Source: Novosphingobium sp.
GTDB lineage: Bacteria; Pseudomonadota; Alphaproteobacteria; Sphingomonadales; Sphingomonadaceae
Assembly (NCBI RefSeq): GCF_020852455.1
Contig: NZ_JADZAT010000032.1
Span: forward strand, 124,001-188,000
Length of the DNA: 64,000 nt
Reading direction: 5' to 3'
Position numbers and translations under genes: made by a program. A model generated the notes under the pieces. It saw only the letters and a list, made by a program, of their open reading frames with translations, made no database searches and had not been told where the DNA came from. This document shows positions 37,979-47,213 of this stretch, one piece after another. The stretch's first letter is position 1. Each line of letters starts with the position of its first letter.

Positions 37979-38805
37979 GTCGCCCTTACGCAGAGGTGAT
38001 CGGTGATCCGATTGCCCAGTCCAAATCGCCACTGATTCACAATTTCTGGCTAGGCAAGCTGGGGATTGATGCCGAATACCGCGCTTGCCATGTAACCAGC
38101 GCGCAGCTTGCCGATTATGTGGCCGGGCGGCGGCTTGATCCCGACTGGCGCGGCTGCAACGTCACCATTCCACACAAGGAAGCCGTTCTGGCGCTCGCCG
38201 ATTTGGCCGATGACAAGGCGTCAGCAATCGGCGCAAGCAATTGCCTGTACCGGGACAGGCAGGGAAGACTGGTTGCGACCAACACGGATGTTGATGGCGT
38301 TAATGATGCAATTGCAGGTGTTGATCTCGTCGGAGCAGATGTTTGTGTGCTTGGGTGTGGCGGCGCGGCCCGTTCGGCCTTCCAGGCCCTGAAGGATAGC
38401 AGAAGCAATTTGCTCGTCTTGGCCCGCGACCCGGAAAAGGCAGTTCGCGTATCGGCGGCGGCCGGGTACCCCGGCGCCGGTGTGCCGTTTCGAGCGGGAA
38501 ACACCGCACTGCTTGCGGCTTCGTTGTTCATCAATGCCACCCAGCTCGGCATGGCCGGTCAAGACCCGGTTCCCGACTTCGTCCTGGCTGACCTGGCCGA
38601 GATGGACGAAGGCGCACTCGTATTCGACATGGTTTACTCGCCGCTCGACACGTCATTGCTGGTCGAAGCCCGCAAACTAGGCCTTCGCACAACCGACGGA
38701 CTTGTGATGCTGGTCGGTCAGGCCCGCAGCGCCTTCGAGAAGTTCTTCGGCCAGCCCGCCCCGCGCCAGCATGACGCCGAACTGCGCGCGCTGCTGACCC
38801 GATGA
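37975..38805 (+). CDS. aroE: Shikimate dehydrogenase
   Basis: Reduces 3-dehydroshikimate to shikimate with NADPH in aromatic amino acid synthesis. In this 276-residue protein the shikimate pocket has [24 protein letters not shown] with the catalytic lysine K68, and NTDVDG with D105. [18 protein letters not shown] is the NADP loop. The start is GTG at 37975, overlapping the maf stop. The first half of the gene is visibly less GC-rich than its neighbours and uses rarer A/T-ending codons, which may reflect recombination. Confidence 0.95.
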   Translation: MSRPYAEVIGDPIAQSKSPLIHNFWLGKLGIDAEYRACHVTSAQLADYVAGRRLDPDWRGCNVTIPHKEAVLALADLADDKASAIGASNCLYRDRQGRLVATNTDVDGVNDAIAGVDLVGADVCVLGCGGAARSAFQALKDSRSNLLVLARDPEKAVRVSAAAGYPGAGVPFRAGNTALLAASLFINATQLGMAGQDPVPDFVLADLAEMDEGALVFDMVYSPLDTSLLVEARKLGLRTTDGLVMLVGQARSAFEKFFGQPAPRQHDAELRALLTR

Positions 38806-39452
38806 GCGTTGATCAATCACCCCTTTGTGAAACTCCGGGGAGGCCCTTCATCCTTGGCCTGACCGGCTCGATCGGTATGGGCAAAAGCGCGGTCGCGGCG
38901 ATGTTTCGCGGGCTGGGGGTGCCGGTGTTCGATGCCGATGCCGCGGTGCATGAACTACAGGGGCCGGGCGGGGCCTGCGTCGCGCCGATCGAGCGCGCCT
39001 TTCCCGGTACCACCGGACCCGCCGGGGTTGACCGGCAGAAACTGGGTGCGGCGGTGTTCGGCAACCCGCAGGCGCTCAAGCTGCTCGAAAGCATCGTCCA
39101 CCCTGAAGTCGCGGAATTGCGCCGGGCCTTCCTGGCGGACAATGCCGACCGGCCGCTCATCGTGTTCGATATCCCGCTGCTTTACGAAAAGACCGGCCCG
39201 CACGGGCTCGATGCGGTGGCGGTGGTCTCGGCCCCCGCCGATCAGCAACGCGAAAGGGTGCTGGCGCGGCCGGGCATGACGGTGGAGAAGTTCGAACAGA
39301 TCCTGAAGCTACAGGTTCCCGATGCCGAAAAGCGCGCGCGGGCCGATCATGTGATCGATACCGGGGTAAGCCTGGCCGAAACCCGCCATGCGGTAGCACG
39401 GCTGGTCCATGCGATCACCGGAGGCGAAAATTCACCGCCAGCCCCCTTGTAA
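38802..39452 (+). CDS. coaE: Dephospho-CoA kinase
   Basis: The last step of coenzyme A synthesis: ATP-dependent phosphorylation of dephospho-CoA. A 216-residue protein with a P-loop [20 protein letters not shown] at about residues 20-39, [11 protein letters not shown], and the family helix [20 protein letters not shown]. The ATG overlaps the aroE stop by ATGA. Order maf-aroE-coaE-dnaQ is conserved near Alphaproteobacterial origins. Confidence 0.96.
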   Translation: MSVDQSPLCETPGRPFILGLTGSIGMGKSAVAAMFRGLGVPVFDADAAVHELQGPGGACVAPIERAFPGTTGPAGVDRQKLGAAVFGNPQALKLLESIVHPEVAELRRAFLADNADRPLIVFDIPLLYEKTGPHGLDAVAVVSAPADQQRERVLARPGMTVEKFEQILKLQVPDAEKRARADHVIDTGVSLAETRHAVARLVHAITGGENSPPAPL

Positions 39453-39484
39453 CCGCTGGCGAACAGGCAGATATCGGTTTGGTA

Positions 39485-40171
39485 ATGCGTGAGATCATCT
39501 TCGATACCGAAACCACCGGGCTTGATCCCAAGACTGGTGACCGGCTGGTCGAGATCGGTTGCATCGAGATGGTCAACCGGGTCACCACGGGGGAGACCTT
39601 TCACTGCTATTTCAACCCTGATCGCGATATGCCGGCCGCTGCCGAAGCGGTCCACGGGCTGTCGATCTCGTTCCTGTCGGACAAGCCGCGGTTCCACGAA
39701 AAGGCGGCTGATTTCCTCGAATTCATCGGTGAAGACACCAAGCTGGTGGCGCACAACGCCGGGTTCGATTTTGGCTTCGTCAATGCCGAGCTGGAAATGT
39801 GCGGACTGCCGCCGCTTGCGCGTGAGCGGATGATTGATACGGTTGCGCTCGCCCGCGCGCGGCACCCCGGCGCCAAGAACTCGCTCGACGCGCTGTGCAC
39901 CCGCTACGGGATCGACCGCAGCCACCGCACGCTGCACGGCGCGCTGCTTGACGCCGAACTGCTCGCCCAGGTCTATGTCGAGCTGACCGGCGGACGCCAG
40001 ATCGGGCTTAGCCTGGGTGCCGAATCCGCCGAAATCGAAATTGCGGCGCAGGCCGTGCTGGTGCGCGAACGCCCGTTCCGCGCGCCCCGGCCGCACGCCG
40101 CCAGCGCGGCGGAACTTGCCGCCCATGCCCAGTTCCTCGAAACGGTGAAGTCTCCGCTATGGAACGACTGA
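39485..40171 (+). CDS. dnaQ: DNA polymerase III epsilon subunit (3'-5' exonuclease)
   Basis: A 228-residue proofreading exonuclease. Exo I is [12 protein letters not shown] (D7 and E9), Exo II is [17 protein letters not shown], and Exo III-epsilon is [23 protein letters not shown]-terminal tail for binding the alpha subunit follows. ATG at 39485 is preferred to TTG six bases upstream, because it begins exactly at the exonuclease core. Confidence 0.96.
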   Translation: MREIIFDTETTGLDPKTGDRLVEIGCIEMVNRVTTGETFHCYFNPDRDMPAAAEAVHGLSISFLSDKPRFHEKAADFLEFIGEDTKLVAHNAGFDFGFVNAELEMCGLPPLARERMIDTVALARARHPGAKNSLDALCTRYGIDRSHRTLHGALLDAELLAQVYVELTGGRQIGLSLGAESAEIEIAAQAVLVRERPFRAPRPHAASAAELAAHAQFLETVKSPLWND

Positions 40172-40209
40172 CCCTGTTTCGGAGAAGTTGAAGACAGGAG
40201 AAGGTATCC

Positions 40210-40776
40210 ATGGACATTCGCGTATCAGGCCATCAGATCGAAACCGGCGAAGCTCTGCAACAGCATGCCCAGGATCGCCTGGCCGCGATTGTCGGCAAGT
40301 ACTTTTCCGGGGCGCTGTCCAGCACGGTGACCTTCAACCGCGCCCCGGCCGGCGCGTTCCGTGCCGATATCGTCACCCATGTGATGCAGGGACTGGTGCT
40401 CAAGGGTGCGGGGAACGCGCAGGACGCACATGCCGCGCTCGATATCGCAGCCGAAAAGATCGACAAGCAGCTGCGCCGCTACAAGCGCCGCCTGACCGAT
40501 CACCATGCCCAGTCGGCCCAGGCCGTGCGCCTGGAAGATGCGGGCTACACGGTTTTTGCCGAACCCGATGAAGAGGCCGAGGAAGTGGGTGCCGATGCCC
40601 CGGTGGTGATCGCCGAGACCCGGGTGGACGTGCCCGAAACCACCGTTTCCAATGCCGTCATGATGCTCGATTTGCGCAACACCAACGCGCTTTTGTTCAA
40701 GAATGCCGGGACCGGCAAGCACAACATGGTCTATCGCCGTGGGGACGGATCGATTGGCTGGGTTGAACCTTCGTGA
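40210..40776 (+). CDS. hpf: Long-form ribosome hibernation-promoting factor
   Basis: Long HPF makes 100S ribosome dimers in stationary phase. The 188-residue protein has an N-terminal RaiA/HPF domain (MDIRVSGHQIETGEALQQHAQ, DIAAEKIDKQLRRYKRRLTD) and a C-terminal dimerisation domain (VMMLDLRNTNALLFKNAGTGK, then MVYRRGDGSIGWVEP). A GGAGAAGG ribosome-binding site precedes the ATG. It sits upstream of ptsN, as in many Proteobacteria, but rpoN is not between dnaQ and hpf here. Confidence 0.95.
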   Translation: MDIRVSGHQIETGEALQQHAQDRLAAIVGKYFSGALSSTVTFNRAPAGAFRADIVTHVMQGLVLKGAGNAQDAHAALDIAAEKIDKQLRRYKRRLTDHHAQSAQAVRLEDAGYTVFAEPDEEAEEVGADAPVVIAETRVDVPETTVSNAVMMLDLRNTNALLFKNAGTGKHNMVYRRGDGSIGWVEPS

Positions 40777-40891
40777 CAGCAGGAGTAAAGGCGCGCGCAA
40801 TTCCAACAGGTGATGAGGGGGCAGAACAGCGGGGTCATTCCTGCCTCGACTGTCCCTGACCGCACCTTTCGCGCAATTTCTTGGGACACAA

Positions 40892-41362
40892 GTGCCTGCC
40901 ATGACTGCACTTTTCACGCTCCTTCCGGAAGCCGTCGGCACGATTGATGCCGATAGCAAGGCCACCATCCTTGATCAGCTGGCGCAGCGATTCGCCGGGG
41001 TCTACGGGCTTGATCCCGTGCTCGTGCTCGAACGCCTGGAAGAGCGTGAGAAGCTTGGCAGCACCGGATTCGGCCGCGGTGTGGCGATTCCGCATGCCCG
41101 AATTCCCGATCTCGGCCGGCCGGTCGCCACCTTCCTGCGGCTGTCGACCCCGGTCGCTTTCGATGCCGCCGATGGCATGCCGGTCGATCTGGTGTTCGGG
41201 CTGCTTTCACCCGAAGCAGCCGGCGCAGCGCACCTTCACGCGCTGGCGGCGATCAGCCGGATGATGCGCGACGAACAGATGCACACCGCGCTGGGCGAAG
41301 CGATCGATGCCGAAGCGCTCTATGCGCTGCTGGCCAATTCGATCGATCGCGACGCGGCCTGA
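40892..41362 (+). CDS. ptsN: PTS IIA-like nitrogen regulatory protein (EIIA-Ntr)
   Basis: This 156-residue EIIA domain of the nitrogen PTS is phosphorylated on H68 in GRGVAIPHARI. The rest is a family match: LGSTGFGRGVAIPH and the GLLSPEAAGAAHLHALAAISRMMRD helix. It links nitrogen and carbon status to potassium transport and other targets; its kinases (PtsP/NPr) are not in the window. The GTG at 40892 has a GGGA ribosome-binding site; an ATG three codons later is the alternative. Its stop is 3 bases before the DUF1491 gene. Confidence 0.94.
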   Translation: MPAMTALFTLLPEAVGTIDADSKATILDQLAQRFAGVYGLDPVLVLERLEEREKLGSTGFGRGVAIPHARIPDLGRPVATFLRLSTPVAFDAADGMPVDLVFGLLSPEAAGAAHLHALAAISRMMRDEQMHTALGEAIDAEALYALLANSIDRDAA

Positions 41363-41365
41363 TAT

Positions 41366-41695
41366 TTGGACGCGCGGCTTCCCGCACACCTTGAAGTGGC
41401 CGGTCTGATCCGGGCGGTTGAAGCTGCCGGAGGGTTTGCAGCCGTGCTTAACAAGGGTGAACGCGACGGGGGAACAATCCTTGTCGTCTGCGCCGAAAGG
41501 GGCGGAAACCGGCGCCTGTTTGAGCGTATGCCAAGCGCCGAAGGACACCGCGAATGGCGCCTCTCGCACGCGGAAAATGCTGAAAATTCAGACGAATTTA
41601 ACCAGTACTTGATGCGCCGGTGGGCCCAGGACCCCGATCTGTGGATAGTTGAACTGGACATCGCGAATGGTGAACGGTTCATCGGATTGACATAA
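41366..41695 (+). CDS. DUF1491 family protein
   Basis: A 109-residue alphaproteobacterial protein of unknown role: LPAHLEVAGLIRAVEAAGGFAAVLNKGERDGGTILVV, then RRWAQDPDLWIVELDIANGERF. I match it to DUF1491 from the opening and the final segment. The start seems to be TTG at 41366, since no ATG or GTG gives the family N-terminus. It follows ptsN by 3 bases. Confidence 0.85.
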   Translation: MDARLPAHLEVAGLIRAVEAAGGFAAVLNKGERDGGTILVVCAERGGNRRLFERMPSAEGHREWRLSHAENAENSDEFNQYLMRRWAQDPDLWIVELDIANGERFIGLT

Positions 41696-41893
41696 ATGTC
41701 AGCTTGACTTTGTTGCACTGCACAATCAAGGGCCCACCACTTTCGTTGCGCAGGCGGCGTTCGGGGTATTCCAGCCCGGTTCGCTAGCACGCAGACGGGG
41801 GGCAGCCGGCAGGATCTCCGGCTTGGGGCATCTGATCATTTAGGCCCCTTCCAGTCCTGCGCGGGCGCGCCAACCGCCCAAGAATGCAGTTTG

Positions 41894-42538
41894 ATGAGTA
41901 AGCAGCTTCGCCGTGCCAGTGCGATCGCAGTGGCCGCCATGATTGTTTCGATTGCCTTTAGCGCCAACGGATCCGGCGCCTCCGCGCAGAGCATTGCTGC
42001 GGTAACCAAGCAGGACCCGAACCTCCAGATCATCTCCAAGCCGCTCGTTCAGCCGCTTCCCGCCGAGACTGCCCAGTCCGCGGTCGAAGCCGATCGGGCC
42101 GAACTTGAACCCGCCCCGATCAAGGCCGCCTCGCTTAATGAGATGGTTGCCGCCCAGCCTCAGCCCGGCGAATTGTCGCGTGAGCTGAATTGCCTGGCCG
42201 GCGCGATCTATTTCGAAGCCAAGAGCGAATCGCTGGCCGGCCAGCTGGCCGTTGGCCGGGTGATCGTCGCTCGTTCGAAGTCGGGCCGCTTCCCCAATTC
42301 GTACTGCGGCGTGGTGTTCCAGCCCTCGCAGTTCTCGTTCGTGCGCGGTTCGTCGATGCCGGCGATTCCCCGCGCTTCGAAGCAGTGGAAGAATGCCGTG
42401 GCGATCGCCCAGATCGCGCATGCCAATTCATGGCGCAGCCCGGTCGAAGGCGCGCTGTTCTTCCACGCCGCCTATGTCAGCCCGGCGTGGCGGCTGACCC
42501 GCGTTGGCCGGATCGACAATCACGTTTTCTATCGGTGA
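41894..42538 (+). CDS. Cell wall hydrolase (SleB/CwlJ-like domain)
   Basis: A 214-residue secreted protein. The signal peptide (AAMIVSIAFSANGSGASAQS) is followed by a low-complexity linker and a SleB-like catalytic domain (about 95-214). LNCLAGAIYFEAKSESLAGQLAVGRVIVAR holds the catalytic glutamate (in YFEAKSE). It should cleave the glycan of peptidoglycan in the periplasm; SleB-like domains in non-spore-formers serve cell-wall remodelling. The 198-base gap upstream contains a TTGACT but no clear -10. Terminal Cys residues in NCLAG and SYCGV may pair. Confidence 0.88.
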   Translation: MSKQLRRASAIAVAAMIVSIAFSANGSGASAQSIAAVTKQDPNLQIISKPLVQPLPAETAQSAVEADRAELEPAPIKAASLNEMVAAQPQPGELSRELNCLAGAIYFEAKSESLAGQLAVGRVIVARSKSGRFPNSYCGVVFQPSQFSFVRGSSMPAIPRASKQWKNAVAIAQIAHANSWRSPVEGALFFHAAYVSPAWRLTRVGRIDNHVFYR

Positions 42539-42548
42539 GTCTTGGTTT

Positions 42549-42576
42549 GGTGCGCTGATCGCCTCTGCAATCAGCT
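42549..42576. repeat. REP-like short palindromic repeat, copy 2
   Basis: Matches the element at 10216-10243 at 25 of 28 bases. It lies 10 bases after the cell wall hydrolase stop. Its stem has one C-A mismatch, whereas copy 1 is perfect. Confidence 0.55.
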
Positions 42577-42605
42577 AGCCAGGCCGGTCCACACCACCCT
42601 CGGGT

Positions 42606-43382
42606 TCACAAACCCTTAAACTCGAACCAGACCGGCGCGTGGTCGCTGGCTTTCTCGCGGCCGCGGTGATCCTTGTCGACGCCGCAGGCCTTGAGGCGGT
42701 CGGCCATTTCGGGTGAGAGTAGCGCGTGGTCGATGCGAAAACCGTGGTCCTTCTGCCAGGCGCCGGCCTGGTAATCCCAGAAGGTCCAGACCCCGCCGGC
42801 CGGATTGTGCGTGGCCAGGGCATCGGTCCAGCCGTCAGCCAGCAACCGGGCATAGGCATCGCGCGATTCGGGCTGCATCAGCGCATCTTCGGCCATGGCG
42901 CGGGACGAAAAGACATCGTGATCGAATGGGATCACGTTGAAATCGCCGGTTACCACAGCGGGAACTTCTTCGGCGGCGATTTCACGCATGCGGGCGCGCA
43001 GCCGCTCCATCCAGCGCAGCTTGTAGTCGAACTTGGGCCCGGGCACCGGATTGCCGTTGGGCAGATAGATGCAGGCCACCCGCACCCCGAACACCTCGGC
43101 TTCAAGGTAGCGCGAATGCTCGTCCTCGGGCTCACCTTCAAGCCCGCGCCGTACTTCGACCGGCTGGGTCCCGTCGGCCAGAATCGCCACGCCGTTGAAG
43201 CCCTTCTGGCCGTGCCAGATCGCGTGATAGCCGATCTTCTCGAACTCATCGGCGGGAAAACCCTCATCCTGGGTCTTGATCTCCTGCAGGCAGGCGACCG
43301 CTGGACGTGTTTCCTCAAGCCATTCGAGCAGTCGCGGCAAGCGCGCCTTGATCCCGTTGATGTTGAACGTCGCGATCTTCAT
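42606..43382 (-). CDS. xthA: Exodeoxyribonuclease III / AP endonuclease
   Basis: The 258-residue protein has the exonuclease III fold for repairing abasic sites. KIATFNINGIKARLPRLLEWL begins it, LQEIKTQDEGFP carries the metal-binding Glu, GDFNVIPFDHDVF the Asp/Asn, and SDHAPVWFEF the catalytic Asp-His. ATG at 43382 overlaps the stop codon of erpA by one base. The extra upstream frame is not family-like. Confidence 0.95.
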   Translation of the reverse strand: MKIATFNINGIKARLPRLLEWLEETRPAVACLQEIKTQDEGFPADEFEKIGYHAIWHGQKGFNGVAILADGTQPVEVRRGLEGEPEDEHSRYLEAEVFGVRVACIYLPNGNPVPGPKFDYKLRWMERLRARMREIAAEEVPAVVTGDFNVIPFDHDVFSSRAMAEDALMQPESRDAYARLLADGWTDALATHNPAGGVWTFWDYQAGAWQKDHGFRIDHALLSPEMADRLKACGVDKDHRGREKASDHAPVWFEFKGL

Positions 43383-43714
43383 CAGATGGCGAAGCTGGAA
43401 CCGCAACCGCAGCCCGAAGCCGCCTGAGGATTTTCGACCTTGAAGGCCGAACCGCCGAGCGATTCGACGTAATCGACCACCGATCCGGCAACCAGGTCGA
43501 GGCTGACGCTATCGACCACCAGGGTCACGCCATCGCGTTCGACCACCAGATCGTCGGTCTCTGGGCCATCCGCCAGCCCGAACCTGTACTGGAACCCCGA
43601 ACAGCCACCGCCTTCCACAGCAAGGCGCAGGATCGCGGGTTTGCCCTGCTTGGCGGCAATCGCGGCAACGCGCGCAGCGGCTGAGGGGCTCAGCGTCATG
43701 GTCGGCATATCCAT
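43382..43714 (-). CDS. erpA: Iron-sulfur cluster insertion protein ErpA
   Basis: A 110-residue A-type Fe-S carrier. LRLAVEGGGCSGFQYRFGLAD and the C-terminal ASGCGCGSSFAI hold the three cysteines (GGGCSG, GCGC) that ligate the cluster. It delivers clusters to apo-enzymes. It is translated just before xthA, with overlapping stop and start codons; the pairing of ErpA with xthA is common in this group. Confidence 0.93.
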   Translation of the reverse strand: MDMPTMTLSPSAAARVAAIAAKQGKPAILRLAVEGGGCSGFQYRFGLADGPETDDLVVERDGVTLVVDSVSLDLVAGSVVDYVESLGGSAFKVENPQAASGCGCGSSFAI

Positions 43715-43756
43715 GACCCCGATGTAGGCGTGCAGACCGCGCGCCGCAAGCGGCCC

Positions 43757-44185
43757 TTAAGCGCTCTGGATATAGCTGCGCATCGCCTCGGCCTCGCTTT
43801 CGATCCGTTCGATCCGGTACTTCACCAAGTCGCCGATCGAAACGAAGCTGACCACTGCCGCGCCGTCCACCACCGGCAGGTGCCGGATCCGGCGGCGGGT
43901 CATCAGCCCCAGCGCATCGAGCACATCCGCTGCGGGCTCGACCGTGATCGGCGGCGACGTCATCACCTCGCTCACCGACTTGTCGAGCATGGCGGGGCCA
44001 TGCGCCGCCAGCTGGTAGACCACATCGCGTTCGGAGAAGATTCCGGCCAGCTGGCCGCCCGAATAGACCGGCATCGCGCCGATCCGCTTTTCGGCGAGCA
44101 ATCGTACTGCATCGCCAACCCGCATTGCGGCATCGCAGCTGACCACTTCGCCGCTCCGCCCCTCGATCAGTCGCGCAATCGTCAT
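43757..44185 (-). CDS. CBS domain pair protein
   Basis: A 142-residue stand-alone CBS pair: IARLIEGRSGEVVSCDAAMRVGDAVRLL for the first domain, and VSEVMTSPPITVEPAADVLDALGLMTRRRIRHLPVVDG for the second. Such proteins bind adenine nucleotides and sense energy status. The adjoining open frame upstream is not coding; ATG 44185 gives the family start. Partner and ligand are unknown. Confidence 0.88.
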   Translation of the reverse strand: MTIARLIEGRSGEVVSCDAAMRVGDAVRLLAEKRIGAMPVYSGGQLAGIFSERDVVYQLAAHGPAMLDKSVSEVMTSPPITVEPAADVLDALGLMTRRRIRHLPVVDGAAVVSFVSIGDLVKYRIERIESEAEAMRSYIQSA

Positions 44186-44249
44186 GGCAACTCTCCCGGG
44201 TATCGTTCTGAGGACCAGGAGAATGCCACGAAGTGCCGCGCTTGGCGAG

Positions 44250-44639
44250 TCAGGGTTGTTGCGGGGCCTTTTCAGCGGGATAGAGCCGGAATTCCTCAAC
44301 CGGAACGCCGCCCACCAGGTGCTCGTCGATGATCCGCGCCAGCACCGGTTCGGTACACGAATGGTACCAGACCCCTTCGGGCCAGACCACCGCGACCGGC
44401 CCGGCGGCGCAGATCTTGAGGCAGTCGGCCTTGCTCCGCGCGATCCCGCCGTCACGGTCAAGCCCGCGTTCCTTGAGCTGCTTCTTGAGGAACTTCCAGG
44501 CCGGCGCGCCCACTTCGGGGCTGCAACAGGCGGCCTTTTCCGATTGCGCGCACAGGAAGATGTGGCGCCTGGTCCCGTCACCCCCGTTGAGCGCCAGTGC
44601 GGTCCGTGCGCGGGCAAGTTCTTCCGGATCGACGCTCAT
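44250..44639 (-). CDS. Thioredoxin-like [2Fe-2S] ferredoxin domain protein
   Basis: The 129-residue protein has the four-cysteine pattern of thioredoxin-like 2Fe-2S ferredoxins: [15 protein letters not shown] near residue 30 and [20 protein letters not shown] near residue 72. The rest ([11 protein letters not shown]...) is typical. It probably carries electrons or senses iron status. It overlaps the thioesterase by ATGA at 44636-44639. Confidence 0.85.
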   Translation of the reverse strand: MSVDPEELARARTALALNGGDGTRRHIFLCAQSEKAACCSPEVGAPAWKFLKKQLKERGLDRDGGIARSKADCLKICAAGPVAVVWPEGVWYHSCTEPVLARIIDEHLVGGVPVEEFRLYPAEKAPQQP

Positions 44640-45070
44640 GCCTTGAGGCCCCAGTTTTCCAGCAGCGCCAGGCGATAGTCCTGATCGATCGGGGCGGGAC
44701 GGTCATCGTCGATCGCGACGATCACCGAACGCGCAAAAGCCACGGCCCGCCCGCCCTGTTCAAGCAGCTGGACGATGGTCCAGCTGGTCCGCCCAACCCC
44801 CTCGATCCCGCAATGGACCGTGACCGGATCGGGAAAGTGCCCCTGGCTGAGGTATTCCATCCCGACACTGGCCACCATCGCCCGCCGCTCGCCGATCCGG
44901 ATCCGCCCGCGCATCTCCAGGTTGAAGCGCACCCGCGCGTCTTCCATCATCGCCGCCAGCGCCACGTTGTTAAGGTGCTGGTTGGGATCGATGTCGGCAA
45001 AGCGCGTGGTAACCTGATGTGCAAAGGGATAGCGCGCCGGATCGAGCAGGGCGGGTTCGGGACGGGGCAT
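44636..45070 (-). CDS. Acyl-CoA thioesterase (4-hydroxybenzoyl-CoA thioesterase-like)
   Basis: A 144-residue hot-dog fold thioesterase. [26 protein letters not shown] contains the conserved D-x-x-x-H-x-N arrangement of the HBT/YbgC group. The ATG at 45070 lies 4 bases after the S9 peptidase stop, and its stop overlaps the ferredoxin start. Substrate unknown; a short or aromatic acyl-CoA is likely. Confidence 0.83.
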   Translation of the reverse strand: MPRPEPALLDPARYPFAHQVTTRFADIDPNQHLNNVALAAMMEDARVRFNLEMRGRIRIGERRAMVASVGMEYLSQGHFPDPVTVHCGIEGVGRTSWTIVQLLEQGGRAVAFARSVIVAIDDDRPAPIDQDYRLALLENWGLKA

Positions 45071-45074
45071 TGGT

Positions 45075-47180
45075 TCAGCTGCCGGGCTTGAGGTGCTTGC
45101 CCAGCCAGGCGAAGACCGTCTGGTGCCATTGCAGCGAGTTCTTCGCCTTGAGCACCCAGTGGTTCTCGTCCGGGAAGACCAGCAGTTCGGCTTCCACCCC
45201 TTTGCGCTGCAACGCGGTGAAAGCGCCAAGACCCTGGCTGTAGGGGATGCGGAAGTCCTTTTCCCCCAGCACGACCAGCATCGGGGTCTGCCACTTGGCG
45301 ACATGGTTGGCCGGGTTCCACTTTTCGTATTCACCGGGGGCCTCGTGATAAGGCTTGCCGCCGTGCTCCCACTCGTCGAACCACAGCTCTTCGGTGGCAT
45401 AGGCCATGGCGCGCGAATCGAAGACGCCGTTGTGATTGACCAGGCACTTGAACCGGTCGGGCCACTGGCCTTCGATCCAGTTCATCATGTAGCCGCCATA
45501 GCTCGCGCCCAGCGCGCAGCTGTTCGCGCCATCAAGGTCCGGGTTGGTTGCCAGCGCCGCGGCCAGCCCCAGCTTGAGGTCTTCGAGCGGCTTGCCGCCC
45601 CAGTCGCGGTTGATGCTGTCGGTGAAGGCTTGGCCATAGCCGGTGCTGCCGTGGAAATCGACCGAAACCACCGCGTAGCCCTGGCTGGCGAAGATCCGCG
45701 GGTTCCAGCGGAACGACCAGGCATCGTTGAACGAGCCCTGCGGCCCGCCGTGGACGAACAGCAGCACCGGCAGCTTGCCGCTGGCCCCGGCCGGGCGGTG
45801 GATCTGCCCCCAGACCATGTCGCCGCCCGCGCCCTTGAAGCTGAAGCGGGTGGACGTGACCGGGTTCAGCTCGGCCAGTTGCGCGGCGTTGGCCTGGGTC
45901 AGCGTGCGACCGGGCTTGCCCTTGTCGGCCACATAGACCTCGGCCGGGTTGGCCACCGCATCGCGGGTGAAGACCAGACCGCCGTTCTTCAGCGGGATGA
46001 CATTGCCGATATGCCCCTCGCTCAGCCCCTTGGGGGCGAGCTTGAGCCGGGTGACCTTGCCGCTGGCCAGTTCAATCCGGAACACCGGATTGTCGAGCAC
46101 CTCTTCGGCGGTGACGATCAGCGCCTTCGAATCCGGGCTCCAGGCGATCGAGCCGACCGACCGATCCCAGGCGGGTGCCAAAGTGCGGCGTTCGTGGGTC
46201 TTGAGGTTCATCAGCTGGATCGACAGCCGGTCAGCCTCATAGCCGGGGCGAGCCATCGCCGCCCAGGCCAGCCATTGGCCATCGGGCGAAGGGCTGGGCA
46301 GGGTATCCGCTCCGCGATTGTCTTTCGATGCCTTGTGCGGCGCCTTGCCGTCCAGCATCGAATGCCAGACATCGGTGTCGGTTGAGAGCGGCTCATTCCG
46401 GTCGGCCTGGCGCGCAACGAAGAAGGCGCTGCGCGAATCCGCAGCCCAGGCCAGTTCTTCACTGCCGCCCATCGGCTTGGTCGGGGTATCGCCGGTCAGC
46501 GTTCCCGGCGGCCCGTCCAGCGCGACGCCGTCCCCGGCGATCCGCCCGTCGGCAGCCAGCGCGAAGGCAAAGGCGCGGCTGTAGTTGCCCGGCGTTTCCC
46601 AGGCATCCCAGTGCCGCACGAAGCCGCTGCCGTCCTTGTAATGGCGTCCGCTGCCCGGGCCGGGCTGGCTGGTGTCGCCGCTCTTGTCGCAGCCCAGCGT
46701 CGGGCAATTGCGCGCGACATCACCCCAGACCAGCACGCGCTGGCCGTCAGGCGAAATGGCAAAGCCGGCCACGTCGGTCTTGAATGTGCTGGCCTGGACC
46801 GGCGCGGCGGCGGGACTGGCCAGATCGAGCAGCCACAGCTGGTCGCTGCCCGACTTGCCCGAGATGAAATAGAGCCGCTTGCCATCGGGGCTGAAAGCGG
46901 GCGAATTCTCGCTGGCATCGGCCAGGTCGGCGATCCGCGCCGGGACCCCGCCCTTGACCGCGACGCGCCACAGCCCGGTAACCCGCTTGTAGCTTGCGGG
47001 ATCGGTGTCGGTCTGCTGATAGACCACCCATTGCCCGTCGGGCGAGACCGCAGGCGATGCGACCCGCTTGAGCGTTACCAGGTCTTGCGGTGTCATGGTC
47101 CGCGCGGCGGTCTGGGCCGCGAGCGGAGTGGCGGAAAGGGCGATTGCCAGCGCGCCCAGCGCGATCGAAAGCTTGGTCAT
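45075..47180 (-). CDS. S9 family (prolyl oligopeptidase/DPP-like) serine peptidase
   Basis: The 701-residue protein has a signal peptide (IALSATPLAAQTAA) and an N-terminal beta-propeller of WD40-like PD40 repeats (PAVSPDGQWVVYQ, PAFSPDGKRLYFI, IAWSPDSKALIVT). The C-terminal alpha/beta hydrolase domain (about 430-700) holds the nucleophile motif GASYGGYMMNW, and FPDENHWV supplies the His. It is a periplasmic oligopeptide- or dipeptide-releasing peptidase. The codon pattern is normal for the region. It has 4 bases between its stop and the thioesterase start. Confidence 0.92.
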   Translation of the reverse strand: MTKLSIALGALAIALSATPLAAQTAARTMTPQDLVTLKRVASPAVSPDGQWVVYQQTDTDPASYKRVTGLWRVAVKGGVPARIADLADASENSPAFSPDGKRLYFISGKSGSDQLWLLDLASPAAAPVQASTFKTDVAGFAISPDGQRVLVWGDVARNCPTLGCDKSGDTSQPGPGSGRHYKDGSGFVRHWDAWETPGNYSRAFAFALAADGRIAGDGVALDGPPGTLTGDTPTKPMGGSEELAWAADSRSAFFVARQADRNEPLSTDTDVWHSMLDGKAPHKASKDNRGADTLPSPSPDGQWLAWAAMARPGYEADRLSIQLMNLKTHERRTLAPAWDRSVGSIAWSPDSKALIVTAEEVLDNPVFRIELASGKVTRLKLAPKGLSEGHIGNVIPLKNGGLVFTRDAVANPAEVYVADKGKPGRTLTQANAAQLAELNPVTSTRFSFKGAGGDMVWGQIHRPAGASGKLPVLLFVHGGPQGSFNDAWSFRWNPRIFASQGYAVVSVDFHGSTGYGQAFTDSINRDWGGKPLEDLKLGLAAALATNPDLDGANSCALGASYGGYMMNWIEGQWPDRFKCLVNHNGVFDSRAMAYATEELWFDEWEHGGKPYHEAPGEYEKWNPANHVAKWQTPMLVVLGEKDFRIPYSQGLGAFTALQRKGVEAELLVFPDENHWVLKAKNSLQWHQTVFAWLGKHLKPGS

Positions 47181-47213
47181 GCCCGCATGGTTAGCGGGAG
47201 TGTGGGGCCAGTC

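Noticed and set aside
45093..46385. 430-codon plus-strand frame across the S9 peptidase
   Set aside because: Antisense shadow of a strongly supported gene.
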